Source: JAUZPB01 sp037140715 (GTDB lineage: Bacteria; Bacteroidota; Ignavibacteria; Ignavibacteriales; SURF-24). From it: a stretch of 11,415 bases of DNA. Below, in pieces: positions 1 through 7,194 of the stretch (position 1 is its first letter; every line of letters starts with the position of its first letter). The notes beneath the pieces were generated by a model that did not search any database, was not told the origin of the DNA, and saw only the letters and a list, made by a program, of their open reading frames with translations. The DNA is taken from positions 1 through 11,415 of the forward strand of contig JBAXDX010000092.1 in assembly GCA_037140715.1 (NCBI GenBank), given 5' to 3'. The position numbers were made by a program, and so were the translations under genes.

Positions 1-340
<340 letters not shown>

Positions 341-351
341 ATTTATTTTTA

Positions 352-377
352 TTCACAGAAATAACAGTTTCTGTGAA
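352..377 (+). other. perfect hairpin in the 23S-5S spacer
   Basis: TTCACAGAAA (352-361) and TTTCTGTGAA (368-377) are exact reverse complements separated by a 6-nt loop. In the precursor rRNA this would form a 10-bp stem between the 23S 3' end and the 5S gene. No U-run follows, so it does not look like a terminator. A role as a processing or anti-degradation stem is an inference. Confidence 0.6.
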
Positions 378-430
378 CTATGGATAGCTCTTTCAATTTT
401 TCTTTTATTTTGTATATAATACATCAGAGT

Positions 431-549
<119 letters not shown>

Positions 550-560
550 TTTTTATTTAG

Positions 561-590
561 AACCCGGTCGTTTATCGACTGGGTTTTTTA
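561..590 (+). terminator. intrinsic terminator of the rRNA operon
   Basis: The 10-bp stem AACCCGGTCG (561-570) pairs with CGACTGGGTT (576-585), including one G-U pair, around the 5-nt loop TTTAT. A T-run (584-589) follows at once. It lies 12 bp after 5S rRNA, as expected for the end of an rRNA transcript. There is no U-run in the opposite direction, so it is unlikely to serve dnaX as well. Confidence 0.88.
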
Positions 591-711
591 TTTTTAAACC
601 TTTCTTATGAAAGTCTTTCTTAAACAGAAAGTAACTTAAATTTTCGCCTGACAGACATGAAAATGCTACTATCTTCTGGTTAGAATATCTAAATCAGAAA
701 CCTGACCCCCC

Positions 712-2370
712 CTAAGATATCTCTTCCCCGTCTAATTCTTCAATTATTGCTTTAACTACAGGATTTGTTTCGACTGACTTTTCAATTATTATGGCAGTAC
801 TGTCGTTTTCAGGGTCGTAATAGCTTGTTTCGGCTATGCCGGAACTGTCTTTGAAATAAAAATAATAGGCTTTACCAAAAAAAAATGTTGTTTTTGCTGT
901 GAAATAATCTTTGTTTTGAATGATTGTATTTTTTGAATGGAGGTCATCGGTGGATAAATAGAGTTTATTGCCGTCTATGCTTACCAGCCTTGCAGATTTA
1001 AGAGCACCTCCGGCTATAAATTTTTCTGAGTTAATTTCTGTTAAAAATATATCCCACTTAGCTTTTATATTTTTTAATTCATCTAAGATTTCTTCTGGCT
1101 GGTCAGTTCTTTCATCTGGTGGTAACTCAACATAATTATGTGATTCTTTAGACGTGGGAAGCTGTGTCTCTTGTATTTTTGGCTCAATTGAAGAATATTT
1201 TTCCTGTTGAGACTGAAAATTTAGGTCAGGAGTTTTTTTTTTAATTTCTTCGAGATTATCAATTACTTCGCGTATTGATGCCGATTTTTCAAGCCCGATT
1301 AGATGGCATAAGGCTACTTCAACCTTCAAACGCTGGTTTGAGGTCTGTTTCAGTTCAATCTGAACTTTATTCAAAAAATATAATATTCTTAAAAGATCGG
1401 ACTCGCTATACTTATCTTTATATCCCAGATATTTAGCCCGATAGATTTCAGCGGCTTCGATCATTTTATGAGTTCCCGTAAGTCTTACGGTCATAATATT
1501 GCGGAAATGCTCGGTTAATCCATTAAAAAAATCTATAAAATTCCAGCCATTATCATAAATCCGTTTTGTAATGTTAAAAGCGGAAATAAAAGTTTTATCT
1601 AAAACAGCTTCGGAAATCTGGAAATATATATCATCGTCAATAAGATTAAGCATAGAGCCGACTGTTGTGGCTTCAATGTTTCCGTTGCTGAATGACGCTA
1701 TCTGGTCAAAAAGACTTTCAGCATCGCGAAGAGCACCATCAGCTTTTTTTGCAATTAAAGTAAGCGACTGATCATCTATCTTAATTTCTTCGCTGGTGGC
1801 TATTTTATTTAATAAAGCTTTAATGCTGTCCAGCTCAATTCTGCGGAAATCAAATCTCTGGCAACGCGATATTATTGTAAGTGGTACCTTGTGTACATCA
1901 GTAGTCGCAAATATAAAAATTGTATGTTCAGGCGGTTCTTCAAGCGTTTTTAACAGTGCATTAAACGACTCGTTGGTGAGCATGTGAACTTCGTCTATTA
2001 TATATACTTTATATGTACCTTTTGTAGGCGCATACTTTACAGACTCGCGTAGCGACCGGATTTCTTCTATCCTGCGGTTTGAAGCTCCGTCTATTTCAAT
2101 AATATCAAGCGACTGCGAAGTGTTAAATGATTTGCACATGTCGCATTCATTACACGGCTCAAAATCAACCGGATTCAGGCAGTTGAGCGTTTTAGCAAGA
2201 ATACGTGCTGTTGTTGTTTTCCCAACGCCGCGCGGACCGGCAAACAGATAGGCATGAGCTATACGGTCATTTTTAATGGCATTTTTAATCGTAGTTGTAA
2301 TATGCTCCTGTCCTACAACATCTTCAAACCTGGTTGGCCGCCATTTCCGTGCGGTAACTATATATGCCAT
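712..2370 (-). CDS. dnaX: DNA polymerase III subunit gamma/tau
   Basis: This is the ATPase of the clamp loader, which loads the sliding clamp during replication and, as tau, links polymerase and helicase. The 552-residue protein starts MAYIVTARKWRP, typical of DnaX. Walker A GPRGVGKT is at 45-52. The zinc cysteines are C64, C73, C76 and C79. Walker B VYIIDEVH is at 122-129, with the SRC motif at 168-170 and the sensor-2 segment GALRDAES at 212-219. Domain III ends near 370. A polar linker and a C-terminal tau-type domain ending PVVKAIIEELDGEEIS follow. The ATG at 2370 has AGGA five bases upstream. The gene lies about 100 bp downstream of lon on the same strand and may be co-transcribed with it. 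No clear terminator was found after the stop. The coding strand has an A10 run at codons 377-380 (listed separately) that could give a shorter gamma form. Confidence 0.96.
   Translation of the reverse strand: MAYIVTARKWRPTRFEDVVGQEHITTTIKNAIKNDRIAHAYLFAGPRGVGKTTTARILAKTLNCLNPVDFEPCNECDMCKSFNTSQSLDIIEIDGASNRRIEEIRSLRESVKYAPTKGTYKVYIIDEVHMLTNESFNALLKTLEEPPEHTIFIFATTDVHKVPLTIISRCQRFDFRRIELDSIKALLNKIATSEEIKIDDQSLTLIAKKADGALRDAESLFDQIASFSNGNIEATTVGSMLNLIDDDIYFQISEAVLDKTFISAFNITKRIYDNGWNFIDFFNGLTEHFRNIMTVRLTGTHKMIEAAEIYRAKYLGYKDKYSESDLLRILYFLNKVQIELKQTSNQRLKVEVALCHLIGLEKSASIREVIDNLEEIKKKTPDLNFQSQQEKYSSIEPKIQETQLPTSKESHNYVELPPDERTDQPEEILDELKNIKAKWDIFLTEINSEKFIAGGALKSARLVSIDGNKLYLSTDDLHSKNTIIQNKDYFTAKTTFFFGKAYYFYFKDSSGIAETSYYDPENDSTAIIIEKSVETNPVVKAIIEELDGEEIS
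1233..1242 (-). promoter_or_regulatory. A10 slippage site in dnaX (candidate tau/gamma switch)
   Basis: The coding strand reads ATT AAA AAA AAA ACT CCT GAC, a run of ten A. One added A (or a -1 ribosomal shift) gives AAC TCC TGA, so the protein would end K-K-K-N-S after 381 residues. One lost A (or a +1 shift) gives CTC CTG ACC TAA, stopping after 382 residues. Both products keep the ATPase module and domain III and lose the tau-specific C-terminus. In Thermus thermophilus, dnaX makes gamma by transcriptional slippage on an A-run; E. coli uses a ribosomal frameshift. Use of this site here is inferred. Confidence 0.6.
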
Positions 2371-2471
2371 AATTTTCCTACAATCGTGTCAGGCTTTCTG
2401 CCTTTAATATTATTTTATTTAACCTGTGGGGATATGATCCTTTTCTTATCTGTAACAGCATAAAAATATTC

Positions 2472-4946
2472 TTATTGCTTTTTCCTGGCTGAACTCTTCG
2501 GCTTTGCAGAAGAATCTTTTGGTTCCCTCTTTTTTGCTTCGGTATTTGTTAATGCCGACTGTTCAAATACATAGGGGAGAGCATCGACAATTTGTCCGAT
2601 CGGAATAATTTCCAGGCCTTCCTTAACTGCAACCTGAATTTCTGCCAAGTCTTTTTCATTATCTTTTGGGATTAAAACAATTTTCATTCCTGCGCGTTGT
2701 GCGGCGAGAAGCTTTTCGTTAAGTCCGCCAATTGGAAGAACATTTCCGCGTAATGTAATTTCACCCGTCATAGCAACATCGCTTTTAGCCGCTATATTTC
2801 TGAAAGCAGAAATCATAGCCATAGCCATAGTGATACCGGCCGATGGCCCGTCTTTCGGGATAGCTCCTTCAGGCAGGTGAATATGTATTTCTTTGCCTTT
2901 TTGAAAGTTCTCAGGTAATCCAAGCAGTTTTGTGTTGCTTCTGATAAAGCTTAAGGCTGCCTGTGCGGATTCCTTCATTACATCGCCAAGCTGCCCGGTA
3001 AGCGTTAGTTTTTCCGCACCATTCATAATTGTTGCGTCAACGCTTAATATTTCACCGCCCACGCTTGTCCATGCCAGACCGGTAACACTTCCTACGCGGG
3101 CTTCCTGACTAGCCATAAGCCGTCTGAACTTTTCCACACCAAGAAATTTTGCAACCTGTTCTGCATTTATTTCATGCTGTTCCGATTTATAGGTTTTTTC
3201 TTCGTTCTTCTGATGATTAAATACAATCTCACGTGCTGTTTTACGGCATGTAGTAGCAAGTTCGCGCTCGAGGTTTCTTACACCGGCTTCACGTGTATAT
3301 CCGTTAATGACTTTTATTATTGCTTCATCGGTAAAGGATACAGTTTTTTCAGTCAGTCCGTGAATTGTCATCAGCTTTGGAATAATATATTTCTTTGCTA
3401 TCTGAAGTTTTTCATACTCGAGATAACCTGGCAATTCGATAATTTCCATCCTGTCCTGTAGCGGCAGAGGAATATTATATTTTACATTTGCGGTAGTAAT
3501 AAACATTACCTGAGACAGGTCATAGTCCACATCAAGGTAATGGTCGTTAAAAGTATGATTCTGTTCCGGGTCTAAAACTTCCAGCATAGCCGAAGAAGGG
3601 TCGCCGCGGAAATCCATGCTCATTTTATCAATTTCATCCAGTAATATTACAGGATTAATTGTTCCTGCTTTTTTCATAGACTGTACGATTTTGCCTGGCA
3701 TTGAACCAATATAAGTACGCCTATGTCCGCGAATTTCAGCTTCATCTCTTACGCCGCCTAAACTTATCCTGACAAAGCTTCTGCCAACAGCCCGTGCGAT
3801 AGATTTACCAAGTGAGGTTTTGCCAACTCCGGGAGGTCCTACAAAGCAGAGTATTTGTCCACGCATTTGTTTAACCAGATTCAGCACGGCTATATGTTCG
3901 ACAACCCGTTCCTTAGGTTTCTCAAGACCATGATGATCCTCATCTAATATTTGGCGGACATACGTTATATCCAGATTATCCTTTGTCTTTTTATGCCAGG
4001 GAACATCAAGAAGCCAGTCGAGGTAATTTCTGATTACCGTTGACTCGGGTGACATAGAAGGAGTTTTTTTAAGCTTACTTAATTCATCGTTTACTTTATC
4101 CTCGGCTTCCTTGGGCATTTTAGCTTTTTTTATTCTATTCTTTAGTCTCGAAAACTCAGGCAATGAATCATCATCATCTCCCAATTCCTCCATAAGTATT
4201 CTTACCTGTTCCTGAATAATAAACTTTCGCTGTGTCTTGGCAATATTTTCCTGTACTTTACTTTCAATTTCCTTTTCGACTTTAAGAACATCTATTTCCG
4301 AGTTAAGTAATTTTATAACTTCATAAATCTGGTCTCTAAGAGTGAATTTCTGAAGTATTTTTTGTTTTACTTCAATATTCTGTAAAATATTAGCCGCAAC
4401 GTAGAAAAGTTTTCTGTCCGGCTCCTCAATATTTTCATAAGCACCAAAGATTTCATTCGGTATGGAGCGGTTAGTTTTTACATATTCCTTAAAGAGATTT
4501 GTCATCTGTCGGACCAGGGCATTAAGCTCAACCTTACTTTCTGTATTCTGAAGGATAATCTCTATCGTAGCTTCGAAGAAATCCTTATTATCTGTAAACT
4601 CAATGATCCTGCCCTGTATAAGTCCATCGACAAGTATTTTCATAAGTCCGTTAGGAAGCTTAAGTATCTGTATAATTTTAGCAACAGTTCCTTCAATGTA
4701 TATATCTTCTTTTTTCGGTTCGTCAACACTTGCTTTTTTCTGAGCAGAAAGGAAAATGAACTTAGAATTTTCGAGGGCATAATTAGCTGCTTTGATAGAT
4801 TGTTCACGCCCGACAAGAACAGGAAATATCATATAAGGGAAAATAACTGCATCCCTGAGCGGAAGAACCGGAAGTATTTTCGGCATCTCATCAATAATGG
4901 AATTAACAACAATTTCAACAGGCTTGCGTTTTTCTTTTTGGTTCAA
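2472..4946 (-). CDS. lon: ATP-dependent protease Lon
   Basis: Lon is a cytoplasmic AAA+ serine protease that unfolds and degrades damaged and regulatory proteins. The order is as in bacterial LonA: N-terminal substrate domain from LPVLPLRD (residues 25-32), a helical region (about 200-300), the AAA+ module, then the protease domain. Walker A GPPGVGKT is at 370-377, Walker B VILLDEID at 433-440, and the REAGVRNLERE segment near 552. The protease site KDGPSAG carries catalytic S702, and K745 in GGLNEK completes the Ser-Lys dyad. The 43-residue spacing matches E. coli Lon. A Lys-rich tail ends the protein. Length is 824 residues from the chosen TTG at 4946, which has AGGAG eight bases upstream. 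The frame stays open further up, with an ATG at 5003 (843 residues) and a TTG at 5015 (847), but neither has a good ribosome binding site. It is divergent from the cytochrome gene and upstream of dnaX. Confidence 0.95.
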   Translation of the reverse strand: MNQKEKRKPVEIVVNSIIDEMPKILPVLPLRDAVIFPYMIFPVLVGREQSIKAANYALENSKFIFLSAQKKASVDEPKKEDIYIEGTVAKIIQILKLPNGLMKILVDGLIQGRIIEFTDNKDFFEATIEIILQNTESKVELNALVRQMTNLFKEYVKTNRSIPNEIFGAYENIEEPDRKLFYVAANILQNIEVKQKILQKFTLRDQIYEVIKLLNSEIDVLKVEKEIESKVQENIAKTQRKFIIQEQVRILMEELGDDDDSLPEFSRLKNRIKKAKMPKEAEDKVNDELSKLKKTPSMSPESTVIRNYLDWLLDVPWHKKTKDNLDITYVRQILDEDHHGLEKPKERVVEHIAVLNLVKQMRGQILCFVGPPGVGKTSLGKSIARAVGRSFVRISLGGVRDEAEIRGHRRTYIGSMPGKIVQSMKKAGTINPVILLDEIDKMSMDFRGDPSSAMLEVLDPEQNHTFNDHYLDVDYDLSQVMFITTANVKYNIPLPLQDRMEIIELPGYLEYEKLQIAKKYIIPKLMTIHGLTEKTVSFTDEAIIKVINGYTREAGVRNLERELATTCRKTAREIVFNHQKNEEKTYKSEQHEINAEQVAKFLGVEKFRRLMASQEARVGSVTGLAWTSVGGEILSVDATIMNGAEKLTLTGQLGDVMKESAQAALSFIRSNTKLLGLPENFQKGKEIHIHLPEGAIPKDGPSAGITMAMAMISAFRNIAAKSDVAMTGEITLRGNVLPIGGLNEKLLAAQRAGMKIVLIPKDNEKDLAEIQVAVKEGLEIIPIGQIVDALPYVFEQSALTNTEAKKREPKDSSAKPKSSARKKQ

Positions 4947-4954
4947 GATTTGGA

Positions 4955-4959
4955 CTCCT
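4955..4959 (-). promoter_or_regulatory. Shine-Dalgarno sequence that decides the lon start
   Basis: On the coding strand AGGAG is followed by eight bases and then TTG at 4946. It is the strongest ribosome binding site near the start of lon. It supports a start 23 codons inside the longest open frame, just before the Lys/Glu-rich lead-in to the N-terminal domain. Confidence 0.6.
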
Positions 4960-5188
4960 ATCCCTTTTTTTATATGTTTTGAAGCAAATATACCAAAATT
5001 CATTTCGGCTATCAAGGAACATGAATGGTATTTAGGGTTTGAGAGTGAAAGTTCTCAGTAAGAATAATTGTTACACTTTTATTGTCTTTGATTTTTTCAA
5101 ATCATTATCTATTTTTGCACCTCATTATTTAGCGGGTAATCTGCTTTGTCTAAATATACTAATATAAAATTTCACAATTGAGGTAGTG

Positions 5189-6688
5189 ATGAGAAATAAA
5201 TTACCGAGTCCTTTCTTCAACTGGATATCACTAATCGGCCTGACGATTGCGTTGATTTCCTTATTCATGATACTTTTCCTTTTTATCATTTCATTTTTCT
5301 TTAATCGGGGAGGTTCATATCTTGGTGTTGTAATGTATATGATACTGCCGGTATTTTTAACTATGGGAGCGATATTAATTCCTGTTGGGATGTATCTTAC
5401 TTTCAGGAGGAATAAAAAGAAGGAACCCGGACAGTCGGATACATGGCCTAAGGTTGACTTAAATATTGTTCGTCATCGCAATGGTTTTATGGTTTTTGTC
5501 ATCGGCACGGCTGTTTTCCTTATGATTTCAGCAGTTGGGAGTTATGAAGCTTTTCATTTCACCGAATCAGTAGAATTTTGTGGTAAAACATGCCATAATA
5601 TTATGATTCCGGAATATACAGCTTACCAAAATTCGCCACATGCAAAAGTAGCCTGCGTTGAGTGCCATGTTGGAGCGGGTGCAGGCTGGTATGTTAAGTC
5701 AAAGATGTCCGGTCTTTATCAGGTTTATACTTCATTAATGAATATTTATCCGAGACCGATTGAAACACCGATAAAAAACCTGCGCCCCGCAAGAGAAACT
5801 TGCGAACAGTGTCACTGGCCCCAAAAGTTTTATGCACGCCAGCTCAGAATCGAACGCCATTATTTAGCCGATTCTGCCAATACTGAATGGGACATTAATC
5901 TTGTTATGAAAATCGGAGCTAATCTTAGCGCCCTCGGTCTTCAGGAAGGTATTCACTGGCATATTAACCCTGATACAAAGATTGAATATTCCACTTCTGA
6001 TGAAAAGCGTGAAGTTATTCCCTGGGTTAAATATACAAATATAAAAACTGGTAAATCTGTTGTTTTCAAATCAACTGAAGGTCAGGGTAAAGGGAGTACT
6101 TCGGAAGTAAGAACAATGGAATGCATCGACTGCCATAACCGCCCATCGCACAACTATCAGCCACCAACATTTTTTATAAATAATGCGATTACTGCCGGAT
6201 TTATTCCGAAGTCTCTTCCTAATATTAAGGCAACGGCTATGGATATTTTAGGAAAGAAATTCTCGACAACCGATAGTTCGCTTAATTTTATTAAATCTGA
6301 AGTTACAAAATACTATCAGACTAATTATCCTCAGATTTATGCAGGCAATGGTAAGATTGTTCAGCAGGCGATTTCGGGCATTCAAAATGCGTTTAGTCAG
6401 AATATTTTTCCTGAGATGAAGGTCAGATGGGATGTTTATCCTAACAATATCGGTCATCTTCAGTTTAACGGCTGTTTCCGTTGCCACGATGGCAAGCACG
6501 TTAGTCCGGAAGGCAGGGTCATTTCAAAGGACTGTAATCTTTGTCATACAATAACGGCACAGGGAACTCTGAAGGATATGCAGACAGGGCTTTCAAATGC
6601 CGAGCTTGAATTTAAGCATCCGGCAGATGTAGGTGATTCATGGAAAGAAATGCTCTGTACAGAATGTCATACGGGGTTAAATCCATAA
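5189..6688 (+). CDS. NapC/NirT-type heptaheme cytochrome c, ImcH-like membrane quinol oxidase
   Basis: Predicted membrane-anchored multiheme cytochrome that takes electrons from quinol and passes them to periplasmic carriers or reductases. The 499-residue protein has three hydrophobic segments (about 14-38, 45-72 and 100-120), then a heme-rich periplasmic part. Seven heme sites are visible: CGKTCH at 131-136, an unusual CX3CH, then CXXCH motifs starting at C156, C205, C312, C429, C449 and C490. A Met three residues after the first site (M139) is a possible axial ligand. The region FCGKTCH...EYTAYQNSPHAKVACVECH is typical of NapC/NirT-like proteins. Three helices plus seven hemes resemble Geobacter ImcH, needed for reduction of higher-potential extracellular acceptors; that equivalence is inferred from layout only. 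ATG 5189 is preferred because GAGG lies five bases upstream; a GTG directly before it (5186) is too close to that site. The gene is apparently monocistronic, with its own terminator. No terminal reductase is seen nearby. Confidence 0.88.
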   Translation: MRNKLPSPFFNWISLIGLTIALISLFMILFLFIISFFFNRGGSYLGVVMYMILPVFLTMGAILIPVGMYLTFRRNKKKEPGQSDTWPKVDLNIVRHRNGFMVFVIGTAVFLMISAVGSYEAFHFTESVEFCGKTCHNIMIPEYTAYQNSPHAKVACVECHVGAGAGWYVKSKMSGLYQVYTSLMNIYPRPIETPIKNLRPARETCEQCHWPQKFYARQLRIERHYLADSANTEWDINLVMKIGANLSALGLQEGIHWHINPDTKIEYSTSDEKREVIPWVKYTNIKTGKSVVFKSTEGQGKGSTSEVRTMECIDCHNRPSHNYQPPTFFINNAITAGFIPKSLPNIKATAMDILGKKFSTTDSSLNFIKSEVTKYYQTNYPQIYAGNGKIVQQAISGIQNAFSQNIFPEMKVRWDVYPNNIGHLQFNGCFRCHDGKHVSPEGRVISKDCNLCHTITAQGTLKDMQTGLSNAELEFKHPADVGDSWKEMLCTECHTGLNP

Positions 6689-6710
6689 AATTTTAGTTGA
6701 ATCTTTTTTT

Positions 6711-6748
6711 AAGCCGCAGGTTAAGTTTTTTATCTGCGGCTTTTTTTT
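6711..6748 (+). terminator. intrinsic terminator of the cytochrome gene
   Basis: AAGCCGCAG (6711-6719) pairs perfectly with CTGCGGCTT (6734-6742) around a 14-nt T-rich loop, followed by T8 (6741-6748). It begins 22 bp after the TAA of the cytochrome gene, so that gene is probably a single-gene transcript. Confidence 0.88.
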
Positions 6749-6809
6749 ATCCGGTTCTGTTTTTATAACATCCCAAACTATAATGCCGTAAGCATCAGCA
6801 TTAAATAAC

Positions 6810-6823
6810 TCATGTTATGCAAA
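6810..6823 (+). repeat. 14-bp direct repeat, left copy
   Basis: TCATGTTATGCAAA occurs here and again at 11199-11212 in the same orientation. The two copies lie outside the kinase/regulator pair, one on each side. The preceding eight bases also match at five positions. Nature unknown: it could be a dispersed repeat, a shared binding site or an insertion boundary. Confidence 0.5.
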
Positions 6824-6827
6824 AATG

Positions 6828-6984
6828 TCAGAACTATGATTTTTATGATTAAATGATCCATTTTATACGGATTTGCGTTATCATATAAATCATGGAAATC
6901 ACATGAATCATATTCCGATTAAGAAAAATATTGCCCCTGTGGTTCTCTGAGGATGACGCGGGACTCAATGAATCATAGTCCTGA
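6828..6984. repeat. 157-bp palindromic element with 14-bp terminal inverted repeats
   Basis: The left end TCAGAACTATGATT (6828-6841) matches the reverse complement of the right end (6971-6984) at 13 of 14 positions. Inside the left part, ATGAT-type units recur about every nine bases (6836, 6845, 6853). The segment 6835-6857 is an imperfect inverted match of 6889-6912, so a nested hairpin is possible. GGACT (6961-6965) and AGTCC (6977-6981) form a further small stem overlapping the right end. There is no coding capacity, so it resembles a degenerate non-autonomous repeat. No target-site duplication was recognised. Confidence 0.5.
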
Positions 6985-7194
6985 TATTTTTGCTTTTAAG
7001 ATGGATGATTTCCATCGCTGACATATTCCCGTCCCGATTCGCCACCGTGGCTGATAACTCAAAAAAAATGTCGATTCATCGTCTTCGTATATCTATTATA
7101 GTTTAATTTTTGTACTTTGGGAACATAATTTGTAATATTTCCCTTCGTAACCGAAAGTCAAGTCTGTAATAGCTGATAATATAAAGAATAAATT

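Larger units (their letters stand above)
6749..7194. other. non-coding region upstream of the kinase gene
   Basis: No credible gene was seen in these 446 bases. They hold the left copy of the 14-bp direct repeat, the 157-bp inverted-repeat element, and an 11-bp palindrome GCCACCGTGGC at 7041-7051. The last 110 bp before the kinase are AT-rich (for example TATTATAGTTTAATTTTTG near 7093-7111) and probably contain its promoter, but no sigma-factor consensus could be assigned with confidence. Confidence 0.55.

Noticed and set aside
600..711. Terminator for dnaX in the gap before the rRNA operon
   Set aside because: Two short stems (600-613 and 615-631) exist, but neither is followed by a U-run in the dnaX direction.
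877..885. Run of nine A on the plus strand (T9 on the dnaX coding strand)
   Set aside because: It encodes three Phe within the tau-specific C-terminal region. It is not at a domain boundary, so there is no reason to see it as a programmed site.
2371..2471. Possible separate promoter for dnaX between lon and dnaX
   Set aside because: The stretch is AT-rich but no paired -35/-10 hexamers with sensible spacing were found, so co-transcription with lon is equally likely.
3174..3461. Plus-strand open frames inside lon, and similar frames inside dnaX, the cytochrome and kinase genes
   Set aside because: They lie opposite or out of frame with strongly conserved genes, have no recognisable domains and no credible ribosome binding sites.
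5016..5188. Promoters or a heat-shock operator (CIRCE-like) in the lon/cytochrome divergent region
   Set aside because: There is no CIRCE inverted repeat and no sigma-32-like box. Only weak AT-rich hexamers and a small TTTGA/TCAAA palindrome (5087-5101) are present.
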